From Rhodoferax sp. GW822-FHT02A01 (GTDB taxonomy: Bacteria; Pseudomonadota; Gammaproteobacteria; Burkholderiales; Burkholderiaceae_C), in the NCBI RefSeq assembly GCF_038784515.1, contig NZ_CP152376.1, forward strand, positions 5,208,001-5,272,000: a stretch of 64,000 bases of DNA, read 5' to 3'. Shown here one piece after another: positions 1 through 7,467 of this stretch (positions are counted from its first letter, which is position 1; the number at the start of each line of letters is the position of its first letter). Position numbers and translations under genes: made by a program. The notes beneath the pieces are model-generated. The model was not told where the DNA came from, searched no databases, and saw only the letters and a list, made by a program, of their open reading frames with translations.

Positions 1-1
1 C

Positions 2-277
2 GCGCTGATCGCCTATGCCGTGCTGGGGCCACTGGTGCACGCCAGTCTGGCACTGGGTCTGGCGTACCTGCTGAACCTGCCGGTGGGTGATGGCACGCTG
101 CTCATGGTGCTGGCGGCAAGCGCCTCCTATATAGCGGTACCCGCGGTATTGCGCTACGCGCTGCCCGAGGCCAACCCGTCGCTGTACTTCGGTCTGAGTC
201 TGGGCGTGACGTTTCCGCTGAACATACTGTTCGGCATACCTGTCTACGCAGCGTTGGCGCAGGCTGTGTTGACCTGA
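2..277 (+). CDS. SbtA-family sodium-dependent bicarbonate transporter, C-terminal part
   Basis: This is the 3' end of a gene that starts before the window; the frame is open from base 2 to the TGA at 275-277. The visible 91 residues are very hydrophobic and carry the conserved tail of the SbtA/DUF897 permease family: SASYIAVPAV, then ALPEANPSLYFGLSLGVTFP, with the final NILFGIPVY. Members are inner-membrane sodium/bicarbonate symporters. Only the last two membrane spans are seen, so substrate is inferred from the family. An internal ATG at position 20 is not a likely start because the homology continues upstream of it. Confidence 0.85.
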   Translation, partial: ALIAYAVLGPLVHASLALGLAYLLNLPVGDGTLLMVLAASASYIAVPAVLRYALPEANPSLYFGLSLGVTFPLNILFGIPVYAALAQAVLT

Positions 278-280
278 ACT

Positions 281-832
281 TCAGGGGCTGTGCTGGACCG
301 ACTTTTCCAGCTTGTTCAGGTCCAGTCCCATGGACGTCAATCTCTGCATCAGGGCAGCGTAGCGCGACGGATCGACCGTCGGCGTGCGGGACAGGATCCA
401 GAGGTACTCGCGCTTAGGCTCACTGACTGCCACCAGTTCATAGGCGGCGTCCAGGTCGACCACCCAGTAGTCGCCCCACACAAAGGGCAGCAGCGAAAGC
501 CATGCAGGTGCAAACCGCACCTGCAACTTGGCCGATGTGTTGCCGCCCACCTGGCGCGCCACGCCCAGAGCTTGCTCCATCTCGCCATTTTCCAGACGGC
601 ATTGGTTCAGAACGCGCAGACCGCCTTCAGGCAGCAGGCTGTATTCGGCCGAGGTGTCGGACACGCACTTCTTCTGAAACCGGTTGGGAAATTTGGCAAT
701 CTCATACCAGCGCCCGAGGTAGCGGGAAACATCCAGGGCGGGTATGGATTGCAGAGGCGCATTCGCCTGCGCCCAGGCGTGGGCGCTGACCAGGATGAAG
801 GCAACGGCGGTGAAAGTTCTCAGCAACTTCAT
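281..832 (-). CDS. Lipocalin family protein (Blc-like, exported)
   Basis: A 183-residue lipocalin, a beta-barrel that binds lipids or small hydrophobic ligands in the envelope. I chose the ATG at 832 because it begins a clean signal peptide (MKLLRTFTAVAFILVSAHAWA, cleavage near AWA/QA) and has GGAGAG about 7 nt upstream; an open frame continues to 931 but has no signal sequence there. The lipocalin hallmark GRWYEIAKFPNRFQ lies near residues 32-45, followed by CVSDTSAEYSLL and the late barrel strands YWVVDLDAAYELVAVSEPKR. There is no lipobox cysteine, so unlike E. coli Blc it is probably a soluble periplasmic protein. It is convergent with the SbtA-like gene, 3 nt away. Confidence 0.9.
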   Translation of the reverse strand: MKLLRTFTAVAFILVSAHAWAQANAPLQSIPALDVSRYLGRWYEIAKFPNRFQKKCVSDTSAEYSLLPEGGLRVLNQCRLENGEMEQALGVARQVGGNTSAKLQVRFAPAWLSLLPFVWGDYWVVDLDAAYELVAVSEPKREYLWILSRTPTVDPSRYAALMQRLTSMGLDLNKLEKSVQHSP

Positions 833-954
833 GGCGACTCTCCAAGTGCAAGTGTGGCATGGGCAGTCCGCGTCGATAAGGCCTGGGTTTCCACCCCTGT
901 TCCGGCTTTCGCGGCCATCGATGCAAATCAAAATCGTCTCAACGAGGAGATGTC

Positions 955-1332
955 ATGCAATTGCAGTACGAGCTTAAAAAAGGAAACTACCACCTGTACG
1001 ACCTGAGCACACCGGCCAGCAAGGTCACCGGTGAGCATAAGCTGCGCCTGATGACCGATACGGTGGCCATTGCGTTTGACCGCAGCACCGGCACGCTGCA
1101 TGAGCATGGCAGCCCGCAACGCATCCACTCCTGGGCCACCAACACGCGCAGGCGGCTGCGCGCTGCCGGCGCCTGGGATAGTGCCGAAGACTTGGTGGTG
1201 GTCTCCGGCCCGCTGCCCGTGGACGAGATCAACAAATGCCTGGCCATCAAGGGCTACTGCCGCAACATGTTCAACCGCCTGTCCACCCTGCCGCATGGCA
1301 AGCTGATCGCGCGGGCGCGACCAGCCCAATAA
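955..1332 (+). CDS. Conserved hypothetical protein, 125 aa
   Basis: A soluble protein of 125 residues with no signal peptide or membrane segment. The ATG at 955 has a good AGGAGA ribosome site about 6 nt upstream. The sequence starts MQLQYELKKGNYHLYDL and contains alternating charged and hydrophobic stretches, including RRRLRAAGAWDSAEDLVVVSG. I recognise no domain. It is divergent from the lipocalin (122 nt apart) and convergent with the OmpA-like gene, whose stop lies 4 nt beyond its own stop. Confidence 0.7.
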   Translation: MQLQYELKKGNYHLYDLSTPASKVTGEHKLRLMTDTVAIAFDRSTGTLHEHGSPQRIHSWATNTRRRLRAAGAWDSAEDLVVVSGPLPVDEINKCLAIKGYCRNMFNRLSTLPHGKLIARARPAQ

Positions 1333-1336
1333 CAAC

Positions 1337-2041
1337 TTACGGTGTGGCAGCAGCCTTGCTGCCCTGCACTTCCACGTCCACACGACGGTCAGGCTGCAGG
1401 CAGGCAATGATCTTGGCACTGCGGCGGCCAACGCAATCTTCGGGCTTGGTCACCGGATCGGTCTCACCGACCCCAATGGCTTCCATGCCCGTGGCTGGCA
1501 CACCCTTGAACACCAGATAGTCGCGCACCGCATAGGCACGGCTTTCGGACAGCTTCTGGTTATAGGCCGTGGTGCCGATGCGGTCGGCATGACCCACCAC
1601 ACGCACCTTCTCGCCATTGATGCTCAGAATCTTCGCGCTGGCGTCATCCAGCACTGCCTTGCCCTTGGGCGTGATGGTTGCCTTGTCAAACGCGAACAGC
1701 GTGTCTGCCGAGAAACGCATCATTTGCACAGGCGTAGCCACCACTATGGCCTTGGGAACCGGAGCAGGCTCAGGCTCTGCCATGGGGGCAGCAGCGACCA
1801 CCACGGGAGCGGGAACGGCAGCCTTGGCTACCGGGTCGCAAGGCTCTTGCGCCAAGGCAGGTGTCCACTCCCCTGTGTGCCAGCATTGTCCTGGTGTTGC
1901 GCTGTAGACAAAGTTGCCATCGCGGTCGAGCAGATAGCCCTCCTTGACGGTACCTTGCGCCAGGGCTGCAATAGGCAAGAGCAGCAGCATGGCAACCTGC
2001 AGGATCGATTTGGAATGGAGGGGAATGGGGGATACGAACAT
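1337..2041 (-). CDS. OmpA-family peptidoglycan-associated outer membrane protein
   Basis: A 234-residue envelope protein. The chosen start at 2041 gives MFVSPIPLHSKSILQVAMLL with a signal sequence ending near AALA/QG; an in-frame ATG at 2092 would add 17 residues before it. After a short domain with GQCWHTGEWTPAL comes a proline/alanine-rich linker (APVVVAAAPMAEPEPAPVP). The C-terminal half is the OmpA/MotB domain: FAFDKATITPKGKAVLDD, RVVGHADRIGTTAYNQKLSE and RAYAVRDYLV, ending in DRRVDVEVQG. This domain binds the diaminopimelate of peptidoglycan. There is no N-terminal beta-barrel, so it is a small OmpA-C protein rather than a porin. Ribosome-site support is weak. Confidence 0.88.
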   Translation of the reverse strand: MFVSPIPLHSKSILQVAMLLLLPIAALAQGTVKEGYLLDRDGNFVYSATPGQCWHTGEWTPALAQEPCDPVAKAAVPAPVVVAAAPMAEPEPAPVPKAIVVATPVQMMRFSADTLFAFDKATITPKGKAVLDDASAKILSINGEKVRVVGHADRIGTTAYNQKLSESRAYAVRDYLVFKGVPATGMEAIGVGETDPVTKPEDCVGRRSAKIIACLQPDRRVDVEVQGSKAAATP

Positions 2042-2095
2042 TTTGGTTTTCTCTGAAAAAGGAAGTGCGGAAAGACTGCGCATGGAAGGCACGGT

Positions 2096-2542
2096 TCAGC
2101 GGTTGAGCAAAAGCTCCAGAATGATTCCGGTGGTGATGGCCACCAACACATAGTCACCGCCGGTTTGCACCCAGTGGTAGCCGCGGGGTGGTGAATGCAA
2201 ACCGTGACCACGCCAATCGTCCACTACGTACTGCCGCCCGCGGTAGTACGCTGGAAGTCGCTCGCCCCGATAGAAGGAACGGTCCGGGCCTGCACCACGT
2301 TCGCCATCGTCATGGTGCCCGCCCATATCCTGGCGCCGGTTGTCATGGCGGTAGTCACCACGATCCCGGCTGTTGCCCGGACCTCGATCGCAGTTTTGTC
2401 GGCCATTGCCGCAGTCGTTGCCGCGACCGTTGTCGTTGCCACGGCCATTGTCGTTTCCGCGTCCGGGTTGGGCCCAGACACCGGCCTGGCACAAGCACAG
2501 TGCGGCGACCAGCGCCACACGAAATAGCATTTTGTTTTTCAT
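2096..2542 (-). CDS. RcnB-like secreted protein with Asn/Gly/Arg-rich repeats
   Basis: The start at 2542 gives a signal peptide (MKNKMLFRVALVAALCLCQAG, cleaved after VWA) and an AAGGAC site 6 nt upstream; the frame is open to 2797 but that part is not protein-like. The mature protein starts with tandem GRGNDN repeats (residues about 26-40), then an arginine/aspartate-rich stretch. It ends with the RcnB-type module YYRGRQYVVDDWRGHGL followed by RGYHWVQTGGDYVLVAITTG. RcnB proteins are periplasmic and were linked to nickel/cobalt handling in E. coli, but this broad family is mostly uncharacterised. Total length is 148 residues. Confidence 0.82.
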   Translation of the reverse strand: MKNKMLFRVALVAALCLCQAGVWAQPGRGNDNGRGNDNGRGNDCGNGRQNCDRGPGNSRDRGDYRHDNRRQDMGGHHDDGERGAGPDRSFYRGERLPAYYRGRQYVVDDWRGHGLHSPPRGYHWVQTGGDYVLVAITTGIILELLLNR

Positions 2543-2568
2543 ATAAGTCCTTTGGGTTGCCAATGCAG

Positions 2569-2724
2569 TTACATCCTGCCGGTGAGCAGCAGGATGAGAA
2601 GGATCAGAACGATCAGGCCCAGTCCGCCGCTGGGTCCGTAGCCCCAGCCGCGGCTGTGCGGCCAAGCCGGAACAGCACCGATGAGCATGAAGATCAGGAT
2701 GATTAAAAGTATGGTTCCCAGCAT
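2569..2724 (-). CDS. DUF3309 small membrane protein
   Basis: A 51-residue, almost wholly hydrophobic protein: MLGTILLIILIFMLIGAVPA, then a short WPHSRGWGYGPSGG turn, then a second span ending LLLTGRM. This two-helix hairpin with the WGYGPSG turn is the signature of DUF3309, small stress-associated inner-membrane proteins common in proteobacteria, function unknown. The ATG at 2724 is preceded by GAGGAA; an upstream in-frame extension to 2811 lacks any such site. It lies 26 nt upstream of the RcnB-like gene on the same strand, so the two may be cotranscribed. Confidence 0.88.
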   Translation of the reverse strand: MLGTILLIILIFMLIGAVPAWPHSRGWGYGPSGGLGLIVLILLILLLTGRM

Positions 2725-2873
2725 GGTGTGATTCCTCGTGTTGATGTATGCCCCAAGCGTATGCAGAGAGCCTCTGATGGTCTGTGCGACAACGCACCGA
2801 CGTAAAGCCACTGCGTACCTAAGCTACAGACGTCCTGGCATTTCTGTCACGCACTTACCCCCCGAGGATCCCC

Positions 2874-3491
2874 ATGAAGAACCACCACCCTGCCTCCACT
2901 CTCCTGGCCTTGGCCATCGGCCTGACCTGCGCTGGCAATGCCTTGGCCCAGGCCATGTCCAAAGCCGAATTCCAGTCCGGCAAGAACAGCATCAGCAGCA
3001 CCTACAAGGCGGCCAAGGCAGCCTGCGCATCTCTCTCGGGCAACGCTCGCGACATCTGCATCGTGGACGCCAAGGGACAGGAAAAGACCGCACGCGCCGA
3101 ACTCGATGCACGCTACGAGCCCTCGCGCAAGCACACCTACGAAGCGGAAGTGGTCAAGGCACACAGCGCCTACACCCTGGCCAAGGAAAAATGCGATGAC
3201 TTGGCCGGCAACCCCAAGAGCGTCTGCGTCTCCGAAGCCAAGGCCCAGGAAGTCACAGCCGAAGCCGATGCCAAACTGCGCATGAAGACCCAGGACGCAC
3301 GAGCCGATGCCAACAGCACATCGTCCGACGCACAGGTCAAGGCCAATGACAAGACCGCTGCGGCCCGCACCGAAGCCAGCACCAACAAGTCCGACGCGCA
3401 GTACAAGGTTGAAAAAGACAAATGCGACACCTTTGCCGGTACCGCCAAGGACAACTGCCTGGCCCAGGCCAAAGCCCGTTTCGCCAAGTAA
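2874..3491 (+). CDS. Periplasmic protein with three Cys-X10-Cys repeats
   Basis: A 205-residue secreted protein with a signal peptide ending near NALA/QA. The mature chain is rich in Ala, Lys and Asp and highly helical. It carries three copies of a module in which two cysteines are exactly ten residues apart (CASLSGNARDIC, CDDLAGNPKSVC, CDTFAGTAKDNC), each preceded by a YKxxKxxC-type lead and followed by an AKAQE-like helix. The spacing predicts three intra-module disulfides in the periplasm. It is the first gene of a run followed by YqjD-like and YqjE-like genes; in E. coli yqjC, also a periplasmic protein, precedes yqjDE, but I see no clear homology to YqjC. Function unknown. Confidence 0.8.
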   Translation: MKNHHPASTLLALAIGLTCAGNALAQAMSKAEFQSGKNSISSTYKAAKAACASLSGNARDICIVDAKGQEKTARAELDARYEPSRKHTYEAEVVKAHSAYTLAKEKCDDLAGNPKSVCVSEAKAQEVTAEADAKLRMKTQDARADANSTSSDAQVKANDKTAAARTEASTNKSDAQYKVEKDKCDTFAGTAKDNCLAQAKARFAK

Positions 3492-3509
3492 CCCCATCAA
3501 GGAATCACC

Positions 3510-3803
3510 ATGTTTGAAAAATCCGTCACCGACACCTCCGTGCAACGTGCAGACAGAGCCCTGGATAGCGCGCAAAGCGCTGCCGACCAGGCCATCAGCG
3601 GCGTGAGCAACGCCATCGACAAGGGCGTGGACCGCGTACGCGTAGCCACGCACCAGGTACACGACGGCGCCTTGCGTGCCACCGAAGGCACATCCAGCTA
3701 CATCCGCCAGGACCCTATCAAATCGGTGCTGATCGCTGCTGCCACCGGCGCTGCCCTCATGGCCCTGGTGAGCCTGCTCACACGCTCCAACGGCCGCGGC
3801 TGA
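3510..3803 (+). CDS. ElaB/YqjD/DUF883-like membrane-anchored protein
   Basis: A 97-residue protein with an amphipathic helical N-terminus (ADRALDSAQSAADQAISGVSN) and the typical DUF883 tail: YIRQDPIKSVLIAAATGAAL, which forms one C-terminal membrane anchor. E. coli YqjD and ElaB are stationary-phase inner-membrane proteins that bind ribosomes. A ribosome site (CAAGGA) lies about 8 nt before the ATG. It is 18 nt downstream of the Cys-repeat gene and 22 nt upstream of the YqjE-like gene, forming one operon. Confidence 0.83.
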   Translation: MFEKSVTDTSVQRADRALDSAQSAADQAISGVSNAIDKGVDRVRVATHQVHDGALRATEGTSSYIRQDPIKSVLIAAATGAALMALVSLLTRSNGRG

Positions 3804-3825
3804 AGCACAGGCTGACGGGCGCGCG

Positions 3826-4212
3826 ATGCCAATGCATCCACTGCTTCAGTTGCTGGTCAGCCAGCCCGCACTGCTAGGTGAACACGCCCAGGGCTACCTG
3901 GCACTGCTGGGCAGTGAAGTGGCCGACCTCACACGCACCACCCGCAAACGCCTGATATGGGCAGTGGCGGCGGCACTGTGTGGCACGGTCACCCTCCTAT
4001 TGGGCGGCGTGGCGCTGATGCTGTGGGTCGCCTTGCCCGGCATGGCCTACAACGCGGCCTGGGTGCTGGCACTCACGCCCTGCGTTCCCCTGCTGGCCAC
4101 GCTGGGCTGTTGCCTATCCTTGCGCTTTGGCGCAAACACTCCCGCCTTTGCCAACATCAAGGAACAGTTGCAGGTAGACCTGCAACTGCTCAGGGAAGTC
4201 AGCCCCCCATGA
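3826..4212 (+). CDS. YqjE-like (DUF1469, phage-holin family) membrane protein
   Basis: A 128-residue protein with a soluble N-terminus (EHAQGYLALLGSEVADL) and two membrane spans (about residues 44-66 and 75-100), ending in a short cytoplasmic helix. This matches the YqjE/DUF1469 family, often labelled holin superfamily, which sits next to yqjD in many proteobacteria. Its TGA stop at 4210-4212 overlaps the ATG of the next gene (ATGA), implying translational coupling. Confidence 0.82.
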   Translation: MPMHPLLQLLVSQPALLGEHAQGYLALLGSEVADLTRTTRKRLIWAVAAALCGTVTLLLGGVALMLWVALPGMAYNAAWVLALTPCVPLLATLGCCLSLRFGANTPAFANIKEQLQVDLQLLREVSPP

Positions 4213-4703
4213 CCACGCCTCACGACATTCCCCCGCGACCGCTGGTGCGGCTGGCGCTCTCGCGCAGCCGCCTGAGCGTCGCACTCCATCACCTGCATGC
4301 CGAGCAAAAAGCCGCGACCCGGGAGCAGGCTCAGCCTGGCTGGATGGACGCACTGCGCTCCGATCCGGCTGCCCGTGTGGTGATTGATGCACTCACCCTT
4401 TGGTGGACGCGCCAACCCTGGCACAGGTCGGCCGTCCTGGTGGGCGACTCCATCCGGCGTCTGTTGATGCCCGTGGCGCAGCGCAACCCGCTGGGCCTGG
4501 TATTGGGCGCAAGTGCACTGGGCGCAGCACTCATGCTGGTCAAGCCCTGGCGCTGGATTTCCGTGCCGGCACTGGCTGCGGGCCTGCTTCCCGCCTTGAT
4601 CGCCAAGCTGGCTGTACTGGTGCAGCCTCTATCCTGGCTGGAGGTATTGCAGAGCTGGCTTCAATCCGGTGTGAAGGCAGACAGCCCGCAAACACCGCTC
4701 TGA
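4209..4703 (+). CDS. YqjK-position membrane protein, function unknown
   Basis: A 164-residue protein starting at the ATG that overlaps the previous stop. The N-terminal half is polar and basic (LALSRSRLSVALHHLHAEQK); the C-terminal half has two hydrophobic stretches (GLVLGASALGAALMLV and ISVPALAAGLLPALIAKLAVL). It occupies the position of yqjK in the yqjCDEK arrangement, but I cannot see sequence evidence strong enough to call it YqjK. Coupling to the YqjE-like gene suggests they act together at the inner membrane, perhaps under envelope or stationary-phase stress. Confidence 0.72.
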   Translation: MTTPHDIPPRPLVRLALSRSRLSVALHHLHAEQKAATREQAQPGWMDALRSDPAARVVIDALTLWWTRQPWHRSAVLVGDSIRRLLMPVAQRNPLGLVLGASALGAALMLVKPWRWISVPALAAGLLPALIAKLAVLVQPLSWLEVLQSWLQSGVKADSPQTPL

Positions 4704-4882
4704 CACGGCATGTAGCAAGCCAACGTTTGCCCCTTGTGCGCCAGCGCACAGATGGCGCACGCGCAAATGGAAATACTCAGCCCATGAGGAACGATTCACC
4801 TGCTCCTTAAGCGCCCATTGATGGTGGCGCCCTTCACCATCGCACTTGATTTCTTGTCTTTGTACATAACTGGAGAATCCCT

Positions 4883-5197
4883 ATGAAAATCCGCACCACT
4901 CTCGCCATTGCCATCACCGCTGTCGTGATGCTCACCGCCACTGGCTGTGCCGTCCAACGCGGCCAGGAAACCGTGGGCGCCTATGTCGACGATGCCAGCA
5001 TCACCTCGCTGGTGAAGTCACGCTTCATTGAAAACAAGCAAGTCGATGCCAGCGCCATCAGCGTGGAAACGCTCAAGGGCACCGTGCAACTCTCCGGCTT
5101 CGCCAAGAGCAGCACCGAACGCAATACGGCTGAAGCCATTGCGCGCGGTGTCAAGGGTGTGAACTCCGTCAAGAACGACATTGTTGTGCGTCCGTAA
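4883..5197 (+). CDS. BON-domain lipoprotein (OsmY-like), single domain
   Basis: A 104-residue lipoprotein with lipobox LTATGC near residue 22 and one BON domain: DDASITSLVKSRFIENKQVD, then VETLKGTVQLSGFAKSSTER and GVKGVNSVKNDI. BON domains bind phospholipid surfaces in the periplasm and appear in osmotic and envelope stress proteins. A TGGAGAA ribosome site lies about 8 nt before the ATG. It is followed by a strong terminator, so it is monocistronic, and precedes a second, two-domain BON lipoprotein. Confidence 0.9.
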   Translation: MKIRTTLAIAITAVVMLTATGCAVQRGQETVGAYVDDASITSLVKSRFIENKQVDASAISVETLKGTVQLSGFAKSSTERNTAEAIARGVKGVNSVKNDIVVRP

Positions 5198-5217
5198 TCG
5201 CCCATAGCCCCCTGACC

Positions 5218-5252
5218 GCCCCGCGCCTTGTGATTGAGGCGCGGGGCGTTTT
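5218..5252 (+). terminator. Rho-independent terminator after the BON lipoprotein gene
   Basis: An 11-bp perfect GC-rich stem, GCCCCGCGCCT (5218-5228) pairing with AGGCGCGGGGC (5237-5247), has an 8-nt loop and is followed by GTTTT. It lies 20 nt after the BON gene stop and 30 nt before the next BON gene, so the two are separate units. Confidence 0.85.
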
Positions 5253-5281
5253 ACCTTTTGCCCCCCAAAGAAGCACACACC

Positions 5282-5863
5282 ATGAACAAACTCCCCTCCC
5301 CGTGGGTCACCCATCTGGCGCTGGCAGGCCTGCTGGTCACTTCCCTATCAGCCTGCGGCAACAAGACAGCCGAGACAGCCAGCGCGCCCGCAGCATCCAC
5401 TACGGTGGGCAACGACATTGACGACACGGTGGTGACCGCACGCGTCAAGTCGGCGTTGATGGCCAACCCCAAGATCAACAGCTACGACTTCAAGGTGGAA
5501 ACGCGCAAGGGCGAGGTCATGCTCAGCGGCTTTGTGGACAACCAGGCCCAGCTGGATCTGGCAACCTCCACCACACGCGATGTAGAAGGCGTCAAGACCA
5601 TTCAGAACAATGTGACGCTCAAGGGCGCTGCCGCCACGGTGGGCAACAAGGTTGATGACGGCATCACCACCGGCAAGGTACGGGCCGCCCTGCTTGGCGA
5701 TCCCGGCGTCAAGAGCGTGGATATCACCGTGGTGACGCGCATCGACGAAGTGCAACTCAGCGGCTTTGTGGACAACCAGGAGCAGATGAACCGCGCCGTG
5801 GAAATCGCCAGCAATGTGCCGGGCGTGCGTACGGTGAGCAACCACATGCAGATCAAGCGGTAA
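5282..5863 (+). CDS. Lipoprotein with two BON domains
   Basis: A 193-residue lipoprotein; the ATG at 5282 gives a signal with lipobox LSAC (Cys about residue 25). Two BON domains follow: DIDDTVVTARVKSALMANPK with KGEVMLSGFVDNQAQLD, and KVDDGITTGKVRAALLGDPG with IDEVQLSGFVDNQEQMN. The two domains share the phrase LSGFVDNQ, so the gene probably arose by internal duplication of a single-domain ancestor like the preceding gene. The expected location is the periplasmic face of the outer membrane, with a DolP/OsmY-like role in envelope integrity. Frame upstream to 5234 is open but lies inside the preceding terminator. Confidence 0.9.
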   Translation: MNKLPSPWVTHLALAGLLVTSLSACGNKTAETASAPAASTTVGNDIDDTVVTARVKSALMANPKINSYDFKVETRKGEVMLSGFVDNQAQLDLATSTTRDVEGVKTIQNNVTLKGAAATVGNKVDDGITTGKVRAALLGDPGVKSVDITVVTRIDEVQLSGFVDNQEQMNRAVEIASNVPGVRTVSNHMQIKR

Positions 5864-5893
5864 ACCGCCGCCGGGCGATGTGTCGGCGGTACT

Positions 5894-6619
5894 TCAGGCC
5901 TGCCGGTACAGCACGTCGTTCTGCAGACGGTCCAGTTCCTTCTTCACCACGCCATAGCATTCACAGGAGCGCTGCTCCAGGCCAGCGCGGTTGAGCACAC
6001 CGATATGGCCGCGCCGATAGCGGATATAGCCCGCCGCCTGCAGATGCCCAGCCGCCTCGGTCACGCTTTCGCGGCGCACGCCCAGCATGCTGGCCACCAG
6101 CTCCTGGGTCATGACCAGTTCGCGGTCAGGCAAGCGGTCCATGGTCAGCAGCAGCCAACGGCAGAGCTGTTGCTCTACCGAGTGGTGCCGATTGCAAGCT
6201 GCCGTTTGTGCCATCTGCGTCATCAGTGCCTGGGTATAGCGCAGCAGCAGCCCTTGCAGCACACCTGCCCGGTTGAACTCCTGCTTGAGCCAACTCCGTT
6301 CCACGCGAAACGCCTGACCGGCAGTTTGCACCACGGCCGAGCTGGAGGTGGTGTTGCCCCCCATGAAAATCGATACGCCCACCATGCCCTCGTTGCCCAC
6401 GCCAGCAGTTTCAGCCGACGCGCCGGTCTCCGTCACATAGTGCAAAGACACGATGGCCGTGGTAGGAAAGTAGGCGTGGCGCTGTGGTGTGCCCGGCTCA
6501 TACAGCATTTGTCCCAGCGGCAAGGCGATGGGCTCCAGGTACTGCGACAGCGCTTCAAATTCCGGCGGCGGCAGTGCCGACAGAATGTGGTTGTAACGGG
6601 TTGCAGACGCCACCATCAT
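5894..6619 (-). CDS. Crp/Fnr family transcriptional regulator
   Basis: A 241-residue regulator with an N-terminal cyclic-nucleotide-binding-type beta-roll (about residues 20-140: GQMLYEPGTPQRHAYFPTT, ASAETAGVGNEGMVGV) and a C-terminal winged helix (about 165-215: MTQELVASMLGVRRESVTEA). There is no iron-sulfur cysteine set like FNR, and the cAMP-pocket residues are not conserved, so the ligand is unknown. Its start overlaps the stop of the response regulator gene by 4 nt, making it the last gene of a three-gene signalling operon. It is plausibly the output regulator for the surrounding envelope-stress genes; that link is inference. Confidence 0.9.
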   Translation of the reverse strand: MMVASATRYNHILSALPPPEFEALSQYLEPIALPLGQMLYEPGTPQRHAYFPTTAIVSLHYVTETGASAETAGVGNEGMVGVSIFMGGNTTSSSAVVQTAGQAFRVERSWLKQEFNRAGVLQGLLLRYTQALMTQMAQTAACNRHHSVEQQLCRWLLLTMDRLPDRELVMTQELVASMLGVRRESVTEAAGHLQAAGYIRYRRGHIGVLNRAGLEQRSCECYGVVKKELDRLQNDVLYRQA

Positions 6620-7467
6620 GACGCCTCGGCACCCGGTACCGGCCGCTTCTGCGTGCCATCGGTGATCTCCACGCCGATACCGCGGTAACCCAGGAAGCGG
6701 CCGCTCAGGTTGAACATGGGCTCGCCGCTGACACGGTAACGTTGGGTAGAGCCGTCCGCATGATCTCGGTGAAAGACGAAGTCCAGAAACGGCTCGCGCG
6801 CCGCTATGCTGTTGCGCAACTGCGCCCGCTCCTGCGGGTTCCAGCCCTGTGCCAAGTCGGCATCGCTATCTTGCGCACCCGATGTCTGCAGGCCCAGCAT
6901 CTCGCGCACCGGACCGGATACGCGGATGAACTGGTCATGCTCGTCCTGCTCCCAGTACCAGTCCGAGGCCAGCTCCGTCAGACCACGGTAGCGCGCTTCA
7001 CTCTCCCGCAATTCGGCTGTGCGCTCCAGCACCTTTTGCTCCAGCAGCCGGTTGAAGTCGGCCAGTTTCTTGTACAGCAGGCGCACTTCCAGCATGTTGT
7101 GGATGCGCGTCTTGACTTCGGCCAGGTCAAAGGGCTTGCTGATGAAATCCTTGGCGCCAGCCTGCAACGCACGCAACTTGTGGTTGGGCTGGGCCGTCAA
7201 CACAATGACGGGGAGATAGTCATCCGCCGTTTGCGTTTTGAGCTGGTGCATGACTTCAAAGCCGTCCATTACCGGCATCTGCAGATCCAGCAGGATGAGG
7301 TCAAAGTCCGCGCTCTTGTGCAGGGCACTGACTTCCGCCGGCTGAGTGCAGGAATGCAGATTGGTGTAACCCGCAGCGGTCAGCACCCGTATCAGCAGTT
7401 CAATATTGGCCTCCTGATCGTCGACGATCAGGATGTTGGCGCTAAGAATTTCGTCCGAATGGATCAT
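6616..7467 (-). CDS. Response regulator with receiver and PAS domains
   Basis: A 283-residue two-domain protein. The receiver (about 10-130) has ILIVDDQEAN at its start, the phosphoacceptor Asp61 in LILLDLQMPVMDG, the switch threonine in VIVLTAQ and the lysine in FISKPFD. A coiled linker (KLADFNRLLEQKVLERTAEL) leads to a PAS domain (YRGLTELASDWYWEQDEHDQ through RYRVSGEPMFNLSGRFLGYRGIGVEI). There is no DNA-binding or GGDEF output. Four-nucleotide overlaps on both sides (hybrid kinase upstream, Crp/Fnr downstream) show that the three genes are translated together. It probably relays or tunes the phosphorelay of the kinase. Confidence 0.92.
   Translation of the reverse strand: MIHSDEILSANILIVDDQEANIELLIRVLTAAGYTNLHSCTQPAEVSALHKSADFDLILLDLQMPVMDGFEVMHQLKTQTADDYLPVIVLTAQPNHKLRALQAGAKDFISKPFDLAEVKTRIHNMLEVRLLYKKLADFNRLLEQKVLERTAELRESEARYRGLTELASDWYWEQDEHDQFIRVSGPVREMLGLQTSGAQDSDADLAQGWNPQERAQLRNSIAAREPFLDFVFHRDHADGSTQRYRVSGEPMFNLSGRFLGYRGIGVEITDGTQKRPVPGAEAS

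Noticed and set aside
2847..3662. 271-codon minus-strand frame rich in Gly/Leu/Val
   Set aside because: It is antisense to the Cys-repeat and YqjD-like genes, which have signal or anchor features, ribosome sites and operon context.
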